Both the position numbers and the translations under genes were made by a program. From contig CANJKZ010000822.1 of assembly GCA_947471745.1 (NCBI GenBank), forward strand, positions 715,001 to 779,000: a DNA stretch of 64,000 bases. Direction: 5' to 3'. The notes under the pieces are model-generated. The model was not told where the DNA came from and did not search any database. It saw nothing but the letters and a program-made list of their open reading frames with translations. Source of the stretch: Closterium sp. Naga37s-1. Its lineage: Eukaryota > Streptophyta > Zygnematophyceae > Desmidiales > Closteriaceae. Shown here piece by piece: positions 32,774 to 44,859 of this stretch; within the stretch, counting starts at the first letter, position 1; every line of letters starts with the position of its first letter.

Positions 32774-35704
32774 GGCAGGAGCAGGAGGGGCAAGAGGAGG
32801 AGCAGCAGAAGCAGCAGCAGTGCCCTCGGGTGCATTAGCAACTGGATCTGCACCAACCGAGCCTGTGGCAACATCTGAACTACCTGGATCCGGGCCACCC
32901 GGGTCAGGGGAGCCTGGTTTAAGGCCGTCTGGGTCAAGCCCATCCGGGACAGGACCATCTAGATCCGGGCCGCCTGAATCCGGGCAACTTGCATCCACCG
33001 GCCCACCTGGATCCGGGCCATCTGGGTCAGGTACATCTGCAGCAATGGAGACGATAACACCGAAACACGACAGGGCCGTTACCCCACCGCCGCCATCCAA
33101 AGCTCTTTCCGCTGGCGCTAGAAGCACTCCCAGCAGCAGCACTCCCAGTAAAAGCACTCCTTGCAAAAGCACTCCCAGCAGCAGTGGCACTCCCATCAGC
33201 GGCACCAGGAATAAGACCAGCGCAAGCGGCGCGACCGGCGGCGGGGCAGTGACCCGGCCCGCCTTCACTACGAGCGGCAGCGGCGGCGGCGGTGGGAGCG
33301 GAGAGAAGAGCGCGAACGGTGGCGGCGGCGGCGCCAGCGGAAGCGGCTGCACCGGCGGAAGCGGCGGCGGCAGAATGTGCCATTTTGAGCCGTGTCCGGC
33401 AAAGAAGCAGGTGGACTGGCAGTTTAGTCTAGACGGCAGTGCGAGTGCAGGTCCTGTTTCGTTTGAAGTGACATACCTTCACGAGCATAACCATCCCATG
33501 GCCGCCTCTCCAATTTCCCCCTCCGCCCCCATCGGAGCACCACGGCCTGCGGATTCCGGATTTTCTCCTGGAGTGAATCGCTCGGTCCGAAACGGGAACC
33601 TGTTCGGGCAGGGGAATGTGGCGGACGGGGTCGGAGGAGCAAGCACGGCGGGAGGAGTGGTAAGTGGTGTGGCACAAGGGGCGGCAAGTGGAGTGGCAGA
33701 CGGACGTGGGATGGCAGCATTTGCGAGCGCAGGAGCGGCGCCAGCATTTCCCAGCCCTGGAGGAGGGGTGGCAGCGACTTTTCCCAGCCCAGGAGGGGCG
33801 GCAGCGGTGCCATTTCCCAGCCCAGGTGGGCCGGCAGCACTTGCAAGCCCAGGAGGGGCGGCAGCATTTGCCAGCCCAGGAGGGGCGGCAGCATTTGCCA
33901 GCCCAGGAGGGGCGGCAGCATTTGCCAGCCCAGGAGGGGCGGCAGCATTTGCCAGCCTAGGAGGGGCGGCAGCATTTGCCAGCCCAGGAGGGGCGGCAGT
34001 CCCTTGGAGTCCAGCTGGGCCACCAGATACAGCGCCTGAAGCACGGGGTACTGTTCCTGGGAGGGAGACGCTGGGAGGGGGTTCGTCAGTGGCGGTTACT
34101 ATGACTTCAGGTGCAGGGACGTTCAGGTCAGGAGTGAGCTTGAATGCAGCAGGGGCAGTAGTCATGGGACCTGGAGCGGCAGCAGCGACTGCAGCAGCAG
34201 CAGCGACTGAAGCAGCAGCAGCGGCAGCATCAGCGGCAGGAGCATTGGCAACAGGAGCAGGTGGTGTGGAAGCGAGCGGGCACATGATGGGGGTGAAGGT
34301 GGAGGAAGGAGCGTGGAGTGGGGGCGAGTCACGATGGCAGGCACAACAGGTGTCACAATCTTCTCAACAGCAACTGCAGCAGCAGCAGCATGGGCCAATG
34401 GTTCCTCCTATACCATACCTGCAGCAAAAACAGGAGCAGCAACAAGAGCATCAGCAGCAGCAACAACAACAACAACAACAACAGCAACAGCAGCCGCAGC
34501 AGCAGCAGCATCAGTGGCAGCAACAACAGCAGCAGCAGCAGCAGTGGCAGCAGCAACAACCGCAGCAGCATTCGCAGCAACAACCGCAGCAGCATTCGCA
34601 GCAACAACCGCAGCAGCATTCGCAGCAACAGCCGCAAGCTCCACAGCTACAGCAGCAACAACAGCAGCAGCCATGGCTGCCGCCGTTGCCGTTGCCGCAG
34701 CAGCAGCATCATCTACAACAGCAAGTGCAGCAGCAGCAGCTACAACAGCAAGTGCAGCAGGCGTGGCAGCAGCAATCATACGCACCAGTTGTGCCTCAGA
34801 ATCAGCATGAGCAGTATCCAGTGCTCACACAGCCACAGCACCACCATGAGCATACTCAAATGCTCACTGAACAACAGCAGCAGCCACACCACCACCACCA
34901 GCAGCAGACCCACCTGCTGCAACAGCCGCATCAGCAGCAGCCGCACCAGCAGCAACAACAACAGCCGCAACAGCAGCAGCCTCACCAGCAGCAACAGCAA
35001 CATCTGCAACAGCAGCAGCCACACCAGCAGCAACAGCAACAGCTACACGTGGAGCAGCCGCCGCAACATACGCTTCATACGTTTCAGGTGCATGGCCAGG
35101 AGAAAATGCAGCCGCCGCCCTTTGGGGGCCACCAGCAAGAACTGGTGTTCCAACAGAATCAAACTCAGGGGTATTATCAGGTGGACCCACAACAAAGGCA
35201 GCACCAGGGGCACCATTGGCCGCAGCAGTCGGATCAACAGCACCAGCAGCATCAGCACAATCAGAATCAGCAATGTGGCGAACCGATGACAGCAGCATAC
35301 AACCAATCTCAAATACTTCAGCACCACCAGCAGCAACAAGTGCAGCAGCAAGAGCAGCTGCAAGCACAGCGGCAAGTGCAGGGGCAAGTGCATCGGCAGC
35401 CACAGCAGCAACCGCAGCAGGGCAGTCAGCAGCATAGTCAGAGCGAGGAGGGTGCATGCCTGTCACGTCAGTATCAAGAACTGAAGGTGTCGCAAGAGCC
35501 ATGGCAGCAGCAACAATGGCCCTGGCAGCAGCAGCCGCAGCAGCAGCAGCAACCGTGGCAGCACCAGCCACAAGGACCACAATTGCTGCAGCAGCAGCAG
35601 CAGCAGCAACAACAACAGCACCTGTCAAAAAATCAGCAGCAGCAGAACTACCATCACCAACACCAGCAAAAACATAATTATCAGCATCATCTACAGCACC
35701 AGCC

Positions 35705-35749
<45 letters not shown>

Positions 35750-37770
35750 AGATGAAAATCAAAGAGAGGCAAAGCGTCCGTCCCTAGATTACGCAAAAAG
35801 ACTCCTTCCCTTGCGCCTCCCAACCTTGCCCCACACACGGCAGATCAATCCTCCACAGCTGCCCTTCCAACCACACAGGTCACTTAATAGCCCAGCACTT
35901 AACAGCCCTGCACTTAACAGCCCAGCAGCACTTAACAGCCCTGCACACTGCTTTGCGGATTCAAATCCCCAGTCGCCCTTGCGCCTTTCCACTCCGCCTC
36001 TCATACGCCCCAACACGCCTCTGCAATGCGTCAGTCAGTCCCCACCTGCTGCATTGTCCGGGTCGCACTCATGGCCTCCCCCAGATGCGCCCTCCCTGCG
36101 GCGACACAGATTGGAACGTAACTCGTCAACCCAAACCTGCGGTGCGTTTCCGTTGAGCCAAAGCAGGTTCTTATTTGATGTGAGTCAAGGAGGGAGTGTG
36201 GATGGGGGTCTGGGTCAGGATGGGTTGGTGCAGGGAGGCGGGAAGGTGATGGGTGGAGTGGAGGTGTCGTTTGAGTCGTCTCAGAAGTCACCTCATAGCA
36301 GGGTCTCGTTCGACGAGAGTCGAGGAGGGAATGTGGATGGGGGTCCGGGTCAGGATGGGTTGGTTCAGGGAGGAGGGTGTATGATGGGTCGTGCAGAGGG
36401 GATGGATGGGGTGGGGGGGGCGCAAGGTCTAAATGAACGGCTTCAGCACCAGCAGGATCAGCAGCAACAGCAGCAGCACAGGCAGGCGCAACATGAACAG
36501 CAAGGATTGGAGCAGATGCAAGTGCACAGTCAGTTTCAGCACTCATTCCCTCAGGGACAGCAGCAGCAGCTGTATGCCGCTGCTCCCAGCCTTCAGAGGA
36601 ACAACCATGAGTCCCTTACTAGCCAAAAGCACCAGCAGCACCACGAACAACATTACCACCAGCAACAGCAATACCAGCAACATCAACGGCAGCTGCAGCA
36701 GCAACACCAACAGCAGGAGCAGCAGCCGCAGCACCAACAGCAGTACCAGCACCACCATCAGCAGCACCAACAGCAGCACCAGCAGCACCAACAGCAGGAG
36801 CAGCAGCCGCAGCAAGAGCCACATCTGGAAAACTCCAGCAGCACTCTGTTGCACACTTCGTGCACGTGCCAGCACGCGAGCCACCACCACCACCCTCCAT
36901 CAGCTTCATCACCTGTTCAATCCAATTTTGAGTCGATTGAAAAGCCATTTCACCACCACGCGTCATGCGCCTCCCTGCCAGCTCCCAACAGCATACCCCC
37001 TGATGCCATGCCGTCGCTGATTTCTGCAGGGCAAGATGCGCGGATGGGGGATGTGGGGGAGAGTGCAAAATTCTCTTTGGAGAACACGTCACAGCCCTTT
37101 CATCCTATATCAGTACCACCGCCCTTTCAGCCTGGATTGCAGCAACTACAATGCGTAAATCAACTGCCGCAGCAAATTCCTGAGCCCGTGCATGGCGTTT
37201 CACCAAATCCTGGAGGCCAACCTCAGCAAGTATCGTCAGGTTCCTTCCCGTCATATCAATGGCCATCATGTGATGTGGCTTCATTAGCCACCTCATCAGG
37301 AGCCATGCCATCACAAGCCATGGCATTAGGAGCCATACCATCAGAAGCCACGTCGTCAGGAGTCATGGCAACAGGAGACCTTTCTGCACATGCCATTCAA
37401 TGGCCATCAGGTTTCCCTGGGGGACCCATGCCATCAGATGCCATGATGGTTTGCGCATCAAGCAACAATCCAGAAGGCTATACTCAGGGACATGCAGCGG
37501 AGGGGCAGCAAGTAGTAGCGCAGCAGCAATCAGAACAGCAGGGACAGCATCAGCACGAGTATTCAAATCAGCAACAGCATGAGGAGCAACCTGGGTATCA
37601 GCAAGAGCCATACGGACAGCAGCAGCAGCAGCAAGGGAAGTGGGTGCAGCAGCACCAGCAAGAACAGATGCTAGAGGCCAGTGCAACCTTTTCCCATGGG
37701 GGGGATCAGGGCTCGCAGTCGCTGCCGGAGCTACGGTACGTGGAACAGCAGCAGCAGGAGTGGTCTCAGG

Positions 37771-37810
<40 letters not shown>

Positions 37811-38174
37811 CCCGATTTCTGGGGCACAGCAACAGCATGATCTTGAAGAGGCTTGGAGGGTATTAGAAGAGCAGCAACAACTAACACCTAACCCATTGCC
37901 CAGTCACTCGCATCCTGTAGATTCCCACCAGCAATTCGTGGAACCTCAGCAGCATCTGCCTGAAAGCCAGGCGCACACCACAGACCAAGTGCAGCTAGAT
38001 CAAGGCCGCTGTATGGATGGCATTCCAACACCTGTCCTGACGTTCAAGCAGGATATGGATGGGATTACAGACAGTCCCACGTTTTATCCTTCATTTTCCT
38101 TGGGTGAAGGGGAGTCACCACCTCTTGTGGGAACGAATTCCTGCTTAGAGTCTTTGGAACAGCAGGTCCTCTAA
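31357..38174 (+). CDS. WRKY-domain transcription factor with split zinc finger and giant Gln-rich tail
   Basis: Two exons, 31357-32213 and 32627-38174, joined in phase 2, give about 2134 residues. The start is uncertain; 31561 is an alternative. Exon 1 ends in DDGYCWLKYGEKRLARSGNSK, a variant of the WRKYGQK strand. The intron lies at the R|SY position typical of WRKY genes. Exon 2 begins SYFKC, then about 240 Ser/Gly/Pro/Ala-rich residues intervene before CHFEPCPAKKQV and TYLHEHNHP, which supply C-x4-C and H-x-H zinc ligands. Skipping to an acceptor at 33373/33374 would fuse the halves in frame without SYFKC. About 1600 residues then follow, dominated by Gln and His. WRKY factors bind W-box DNA; the WLKYGEK change may alter specificity. 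It is nuclear by family. The very long uninterrupted frame and coding-type repeats support translation. Confidence 0.75.
32503..32620 (+). repeat. C-rich polypyrimidine tract before WRKY exon 2
   Basis: Includes a run of about 20 C near 32508-32525 and repeated CCCCATTCCC. It ends at the exon 2 acceptor (CCCCAG at 32621-32626) and likely acts as its polypyrimidine tract. Confidence 0.8.
33830..33985 (+). repeat. 27-bp coding repeat in the WRKY gene
   Basis: Five to six in-frame copies of AGCCCAGGAGGGGCGGCAGC with 27-bp spacing code ASPGGAAAF units. Confidence 0.85.
34366..37815 (+). repeat. CAG/CAA-rich coding tracts in the WRKY gene
   Basis: Long stretches of mixed CAG, CAA and CAC codons (Gln and His), with pure CAG runs near 35711-35748 and 37777-37803. 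Frames on the other strand (poly-Leu, poly-Ala) are shadows of these. Confidence 0.9.
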
Positions 38175-38609
38175 ATAATGCTGCATTTATGCGGTTTAGG
38201 TCAGCTGTACCACTGGACCCATTCATGGATGCTTGCTGCGAGCAAGCTTCTTACGTGGTAAATGTGTTGTTTATATCAGTGTACCATCCCATTTTTTTGG
38301 CTTGGACAATCTCGGTACATGAAAGATTGCTGCAGCCCCAGCTAAAGAAAACGTGAAGAATTCATCAGTTCCGTTGAACCAAGCTTCTTGCTTTCGACTA
38401 GAAAAAGAAACAGTAATTTTCCTGGAAGGACAGAAATTATTGTCAGACGGTTCATTGCAGACAAACGTTAACCTTACAGCGCTTGAGCCACAATTCAGGG
38501 CTGGGCTAGAGCACGTGTTGATGTCTAAGGTTGTCAATAAGCCTTGCCTGAAGAATCAGCATAATGCACGGTGAATGAAATCAGCACGTTCATGCTTGAA
38601 GCTGCTCAG
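38175..38609. other. 3' region of the WRKY gene
   Basis: No separate gene is supported; this is probably 3' UTR and spacer up to the first transposon. Confidence 0.4.
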
Positions 38610-38612
38610 TAA

Positions 38613-38768
38613 GAGCGTGTTCCTACACCTCGTATCAGACACACCTCGTATCAGCTTCGCGTGGTGAAATGCGTTTCTGTGTGTTCGACTGCGGTTGGAT
38701 GCGTTTAAGTGCGGTTCGACGAGAATCTGATACGAGGTTGCCTGATATGAGGCCGTAGGAACACGCTC
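38613..38768. mobile_element. MITE 1, PIF/Harbinger-like (TAA target duplication)
   Basis: 156 bp with ends GAGCGTGTTCCTAC and GTAGGAACACGCTC, flanked by TAA at 38610-38612 and 38769-38771. Inner copies of CCTCGTATCAG and its complement extend the inverted repeat. A 3-bp TWA duplication is the PIF/Harbinger signature. No coding capacity. Confidence 0.8.
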
Positions 38769-38771
38769 TAA

Positions 38772-39156
38772 CAGGCTGAGCCTGGTGAATGAAATGAGCC
38801 TGCTGAATGGAATGACGCAGAGGTCAGGGCATTCAGCCTGGTCGAAAGTGGGGCCGCTCTACCCGTATCAACGTGCGATAAACGAATAGTCCAGTGTAAG
38901 AACGCCTTGAGCTGTCGACGAAATTGATGTTGCCTTGAATAATGAGATATCAGTGAGCCTGTCAGAGCTGGAGAAAGCCTAGCTAGCTCGCTGGTGACCT
39001 CTGCATGACCAAGCAACCGCAGGATTATACGTACACAGATTAGGTTAGGCCCACTATGCCTCATCTGGGTTGGACTGTTGTCAGAAATCCAGGAGAGCGG
39101 AAGCTGAAACCAGATAAGTATTTCAGAGACTCCAGACGACAATCCTCAAGCAAACC
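38772..39156. other. Spacer between MITE 1 and element 2
   Basis: About 385 bp with no supported gene or repeat. Confidence 0.4.
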
Positions 39157-39159
39157 TAA

Positions 39160-40402
39160 GAGCGTGTTACGTACCCCTTATTTTGGGGCCTGGTCGCGGT
39201 TGCCTGTAATGGTCGGGTTGGGTTGAACGTAGGGTTACCAGATTACCCGAGAGTGTACAGTGTACAAGACAGGACGTGTGTACCAAGGCCCTCACATACT
39301 TGGTCGAGGCGACCAGGCAGTCAACCAACCGGTTGGTCGCGACCACATACAACCAGGTCGAGGCAACCACCTCAACATACCAACCTGGGCCCAGTTCGGC
39401 AGGCGTTAAAAAGGCGTTAATATCAGGCTCGGGGACAGGCTACAGTGAAAAGATAAGCGAACGGTCGGTTATCAAGGTTCGAGATAGGCGGAATGATGTC
39501 GAGACTGAGTGCGTTAAAATGCCTGCCGAACAGCCCTTTTAAAGCGACGGTGCACATTTGCCACCCAAAACCCAGAACCCTGGCGAACTGTTACTGCGGA
39601 TGGAAAGTGTCCGCACGAAATCCTGGTTTTCGCCAGCCAGCACTTTCGCGCTGGCAAGCCTGGTTCAAAAAAAAAAACTTCTGAACCCAACACTGCCAAA
39701 AGTTGCCCGTCGCTTTAACGCCTGCGTTTTTAGCAATACGATGGTTCCAGGAAACCGTTTCCCCTAGTAAAGTGGCGCACCACTGATCCGCTGCATGGTG
39801 CAAGGCCGAGAGCTTACACCATGCGAGGGATCAGTGATGCGGCCAATCATATGCGACTGGTCGAAAGGACTGGCCAATCATATGATTGTGCGATCCAGCA
39901 TAGCAACTGCATTCTGGCCTCTTCGAATGTTCAGGTCCCATAACGCCATCATTGTTAACGCCTGCCGAACACTCAACCCCGTTATTCCGAAGTTACAACG
40001 CTAGCGCATCTTGGCTTCGTCGTTTTTTCGACCCGGCGTTTTTCGAGGCCCGTTAAAAAGGCCATAACGCCCAGAACGCCAGCCGAACTGGGCCCTGGTG
40101 GGCAACTGGGGGTTAACAAAAACATTGCGGGCAGGTTGCACTAACAAGACTCGATGTGATTGGTGCACGAAACTTTTCCATCGAAGTTTGGCCAGTAGTA
40201 TTGACGCGGTAACTGCTGGATCTACCCGAAATACTATTTACATGGTTGGGTCCCAGAAACAGGCGGGTGGTACATTTGCAGGTTGCCTGCTTGGTACCCA
40301 ACCAGCTAAATTTACAGCCCAGTCGACCCGACCAGTCAGGTTGGGTCGACTTTTTGAGGCAACCGGGGCCTGCCACTAAACTAAGGGGTACGTAGCACGC
40401 TC
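39160..40402. mobile_element. Element 2, PIF/Harbinger-like, 1.24 kb, with a nested inverted-repeat insert
   Basis: Ends GAGCGTGTTACGTACCCC and GGGGTACGTAGCACGCTC, flanked by TAA at 39157-39159 and 40403-40405. It shares GAGCGTGTT with MITE 1. No transposase frame is recognised. Inside, 39387-39400 and 40082-40095 are perfect inverted repeats (GGGCCCAGTTCGGC), marking a likely nested ~710-bp element. Confidence 0.8.
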
Positions 40403-40405
40403 TAA

Positions 40406-40897
40406 GGGCCGGTCACGTTTACACCTAGTCCGCGGTATTTTGACCGCCGCTATCTTAACCGCGCGACGGTACTTCTCCTTGGTCAAACTTTTTTATACGA
40501 GTAGTTTCGAAATTTATTGAGGGTAGAATCTAGCATACCCTTTGTGAGGCAAGGCAGTCAAAACCTGGTCAATGCCGATCTGCCCTCTATTTCGGAGCAC
40601 TAAGTGTGAGTTTCTTTAGAAGGAAATGCTTCTGGCTGCGAAACAATAGCCTTGAAGTCTCTGGGTGCCCATCTCATTACCCAAAAATGAACAAAGGGTG
40701 TTTGAAGCAAAACAGTTCACGTGGTTAAAATACCGCGGACTAGGTGTAGATGAACCTGACATGTTTAATGCGGTTCGGTGCTTTAGAGAGGGGTTAAAGA
40801 CGATTTTGAGTTTTCACCGAAGCTAACCGCATTCCATCGCTTTTTGACGTACTTGAACGCATTAAACGTACCAGGTTCATTTGAACCTGACCCGCCC
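40406..40897. mobile_element. Element 3, second TAA-flanked inverted-repeat family
   Basis: Begins GGGCCGGTCACGTT and ends in TGACCCGCCC, with TAA at 40403-40405 (shared with element 2) and 40898-40900. Internal arms at 40420-40445 and 40724-40749 (TACACCTAGTCCGCGG...) are 25/26 complementary. No coding capacity. Confidence 0.75.
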
Positions 40898-40900
40898 TAA

Positions 40901-41870
40901 ACAGCTCAAGGGAGCCACTTGACGCTGGCGCTCATCACCTCATTCGTGTGAGGGAAACAAACATTCCGATGAAGTCCACCTCATTCCTGCTACATTTTTG
41001 CTTGCAACGGTGCCAGCTTGGAATAGCTGACTCACAGCGCATCAACATTTCGTGGAAGGTGGGTTGTCTCCATGAGCTTCGTAAAGAACACATTCTGATT
41101 GGGTAACTCGGCATCTCGAACAACTCAGCGGAGCTGTCACAAACGCAGACAATGCCACATCACCAGACAATGCTTGGCCGCTAAGCACCCGCACCGTGCA
41201 TCTTATCGTTTCCCTCCAGCATTTGAGCAGTGACCGCGCCGCCCAACCTCCAATGCATCGATCGATTCGACGAGACATCGAGGTTGGACCACCTCAACCT
41301 GTGGCTGTCCTTCCGCGTGTTCTGTCCTTGTCACTTTCACCGCTGTTTCATGCCATCTCACCCTAGCGTTTCGCTGGCGTCGGCAAATCGACAGCCTCCA
41401 ACCGTCGATACGCGGTCTCAGATGACCCGTCAACTGCTCATTGCCGTTCGATCTGACGTAGACATTGATCCTCGTCACGCGATGAAACCAAGGGAGATGC
41501 AATTCTGGTTGAGTGCCTCCAACTGCATCAGCAGCAGCATGCAGCAGTCACAGGAATCGACGAGTGAGACGATCCCCCCAGCCAGCCATATGCCTTCTCG
41601 AGTTCTCGAATCGTGAATCGTGATCTCATACCACCACCATCGCCGTTCATCGGACAGATTCATTTCATACAGATCAGTCATCGCACAGCCGTGACTTGGC
41701 GTCGGAGTTCCTTCGGCGAAACCGAGGCAGAGGCTAACCGTCTTGCTCCGGCTCCTTCATAGGCTTTTTGTCAAGCCCTGAAGCCAGTTAGAGTCAATAG
41801 CTCCTAATCACAGCACTAGTTGACCTGCTGCTCGCTGAGATTGTCTGAGTCAGCCGAGACTGAAGGGAAT
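40901..41870. other. Spacer upstream of BADC
   Basis: No supported gene. It should include the BADC promoter and 5' UTR near 41,700-41,870. Confidence 0.45.
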
Positions 41871-44802
41871 ATGGCTGCTGTCACCACCTCCTCTCAAGGT
41901 GCTCTTGGTTTTCTACGTGACCTCTAAAATCTGCTGTTCTCATCTACGATGTTCGTGTCATTTTTGCGCGGAATTGCAACAAATGCGAAGTCAAATAGAT
42001 CGTTGCTGAATGGAACCTTGGTTTCCCCCATTTTGCCCGAGCAGTTGCCACGGCCGTAGCGCGCATCGCTGCAACCGCATCCGCGTCATCTCCACAACCC
42101 GCGAGCTCCCTTTCGCAATCGTCGTCTTCGCGAATCGCAGCGACCTCGCCTCTGCGGCTCGCTGCCCCTTCGCGGAGAGCCTCGATCCAGACAAGGCATG
42201 CGATCGCCACTGACCGGCGTAAGATCCGCAGAGTCTGAGCCGGCAAAGGATTGCTACTAGTCACTATGTTTTATTGGTTTACGGGTTCTCGAATCGGACG
42301 ATGTGAGAAGTCTCTCGGATTTTAGGACGATAAAGAGCTATTACAGGGCTTTTACGCCTGTTAACTTAGACGGTCAGTCAGATATTCCTCCTCCTAACTG
42401 CTCCCTTGTACCTTCCTTGGTCCTTCGGTCGTTCCGACTCATGCACAGTTGTCCAAGGAGATAAAGCAGAGGAGAAGGTCAAGGCCGAACAGGACAAAGA
42501 GGAGGAGGAGGCTGCTGAGAGCATTCATGATGACCTCCCTGTTCCGACTGCCTTCGAGGTGCGTTTCTTCAGATGCCCTCTGATGTGCGAGTAGTTACGT
42601 GTCATTTTAGTTGGCTTAATAGCGAGCGTGCGACTGCCTTCGAGGTGCGTTCCTGTTGTTGTCTTCCTATGTGCGAGTGATAATCCTCGATTCTTCCTCT
42701 CAATAAATGAACACGGGTTATGACTGAATCATCTGTAAAGCTCTTCGTGATGCTGCTGATGGACATCTGCGACAAGGCTCGCTGATGTTTCTGGCTCATT
42801 ACAAGTTATTGAATCGTTTCACTTCATTTGTTCAACCCCCCGTCATGGCGCTCTCAGATCCAGTCGCTGCTGATGGAGCTCTGCGACGAGACCAAGATCG
42901 CCGAGCTCAGAATCAAGGTATGACCCCCCCCCCTCCAGAATTAAAAGAAGGAAACGTCTACTCAAGTCCAGCCCATTCGTTTCTATCGCACACGTCCTTT
43001 TCTACCTGACTTTCATGCCAACTTACGCTACCATGATGGCTCCCATCTCCCCAATCGCCACCTGCCGGACTCAATCAGATCGGCAAGATGGAGCTCCACG
43101 TACTGAGGGACGTGGGTGGGGTCAAGGCCGCGCAGGCGCAAGCCTATGCGCCGCACGCCCCCCTTCCCCCCATGTTCGACTCGCTTTCGCCCGCGTCCCT
43201 GGCTGCTGCCTCTGCCCCTCCTGCGCCTGTTGCTGCGCCTCCTGCTGTGGCTGAGAGCGAGGCAGGCGTGGATGAAGGGCTTCAATACGTGACCTCCCCG
43301 CGGGTGAGTTGACAGATAAACTCTGTGCTGTTGCTGCCCATCCCCTGCCTGTAGCTGCGCATTTCTGTGGCTGAAAGTGAGAGGGGCGTGCGTGAAGGCT
43401 TTGATATATGACCTCCGTGCTGCTGTATTGATTGATAGAACCAGGGTTTCGGGTTTAAACGAGGGGTTACTACTGACGCACCATAGCACCACCCATGACA
43501 TATTATTACCACTGGATAGGACCTGCAAACGAATGTCACCGTTTCACCTGGTGGGGGATTTAATGCTAGAATATATCAGCAGCGATGACATTTCTAGTAA
43601 AGGGGCGACAACCTGCCTTTCCTCCTCTTGTTCTCATCCTTTTGCAAATTATTGGCTACATAACTTCGCATAAAATTCTGTTGTGCTCGCCCGCTCCACC
43701 TTCCCTCGTCCCTTCTCTTGTCTCTGACTTCTTTTCCCCCTATCCCCCGCTCCACATTCCAACAGGTGGGAATTATGCGCCGTGGTCGGCAGGTCAAGGG
43801 CAAGAAGGGCAAGCCGCTAGTCGCTGAGGTGAGAATGAGCTGGTTGAGAAGGTCAAGCTGGTCAGCGAGGTCAAGAGCTGGTCAACGAGGTCAAGAGCTG
43901 GTCAACGAGGTCAAGAGCTGGTCAACGGGGTCAAGAGCTGGTCAACAGGGTCAAGAGCTGGTCAACGGGGTCCAGAGCTGGTCAACGGGGTCAAGAGCTG
44001 GTCAACGGGGTCAAGAGCTGGTCAACGAGGTCAAGAGCTGGTCAACGAGGTCAAGAGCTCGCCAATGGGATCAGGCTGAGAGAAGGGAAGGAGGTGAAAG
44101 GGAGAGTGCTGGGGAAGGAAAGAAACCGAATGGAGTGATGTGGATCAGGAAGAGTGTTGGCAGCCAAATGGAAAGTGTTGCGTGTGCGTCTGTGTTGCGT
44201 CCAAGTGCATCATGCCTTTCTGGGTGCAACTCACTGGGCGTTGCCACTGTTGCATGTGCCTTGCGCCCACATGCTATGGATTTACACTAGCTGCAAGATG
44301 ACGCTAGTAACACAAAATTTATTTGGCTCTTGTCTGTCATGTGCTGCTGTTGTTTGTTTCTTTCATCTATCAGGGCTCGGAGATAAAGAAGGGGCAGGTG
44401 GTGTGCTATCTAGAGCAGCTTGGAACCCAACTCGCGATCGAGGTATGCTCCTTCTGGGAATGTTTCATTGTGTAGGCTTCGTAAGGACCTGTTTTACACC
44501 CTAGATATGAGCGTGTTCATTGTCTTGTGTGTGCCACACCTGGCGATTCTCCTGAGCCATGCCTGCTGTGCTCTCCTGAATCACCACTGCCTGCATGGCC
44601 CTCTCATAACAGCAATCCCGTCCTGTGCTCCCCTTGATCCCGTTTGGTTCAATGGTGCAATGTTTTATTTGGTGTAACCCAGTCGGAGAATGCAGGAGAG
44701 GTGGTCAAATTCCTGGTGGAGGATGGGGATGCGGTTGGGTTTGGCGATGCTCTCGTGGCAATTCGACCCTCTTTCCCAGGAATCAAGAAGCTTGCATTGT
44801 AG
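41871..44802 (+). CDS. BADC: BADC: biotin/lipoyl attachment domain-containing protein, eight exons
   Basis: Exons 41871-41898, 42045-42218, 42449-42558, 42858-42917, 43079-43303, 43766-43828, 44374-44442 and 44683-44802 join in phase to 282 residues, a usual BADC length. Residues 1-70 (MAAVTTSS..., rich in Ala, Ser, Arg) form a plastid transit peptide. An acidic segment follows, then IQSLLMELCDETKIAELRIK and KMELHVLRDV as in plastid BCCP/BADC. The C-terminal biotinyl-like fold reads VGIMRRGRQVKGKKGKPLVAE, GSEIKKGQVVCYLEQLGTQL, then GEVVKFLVEDGDAVGFGDAL. Where BCCP has the biotinylated EAMKM hairpin, this protein has EQLGTQ with no Lys, the defining feature of BADCs. BADCs replace BCCP in plastid acetyl-CoA carboxylase and lower its activity. 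Introns carry weaker echoes of exons 3, 4 and 5 (near 42628, 42735 and 43335). Confidence 0.9.
43838..44060 (+). repeat. 21-bp intronic minisatellite in BADC
   Basis: About ten copies of GGTCAAGAGCTGGTCAACGA with a 21-bp period, beginning just after the exon 6 donor at 43829. Confidence 0.92.
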
Positions 44803-44847
44803 TAGATTAGAGCTGACCTGCTAACAGGAAAATGCTCTATTGTCTCA

Positions 44848-44853
44848 AATAAA
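44848..44853 (+). terminator. Probable polyadenylation signal of BADC
   Basis: AATAAA, 46 bp after the stop codon of BADC. Confidence 0.55.
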
Positions 44854-44859
44854 AGCATA

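Noticed and set aside
31611-36893. Long minus-strand and alternative frames (poly-Leu, poly-Ala, Gly/Pro-rich) across the WRKY gene
   Set aside because: Shadows of CAG/GCA repeats; the + frame carries the WRKY motifs.
36268-36946. TTTGAGTCGTCTCAGAAG (36268) and TTTTGAGTCGATTGAAAAG (36928) as further palindrome copies
   Set aside because: They are imperfect, lie in an exon and are explained by the coding sequence (FESSQKS, FESIEK).
39160-40402. Transposase gene inside element 2
   Set aside because: Frames are under about 95 residues and show no DDE-type or other transposase motif.
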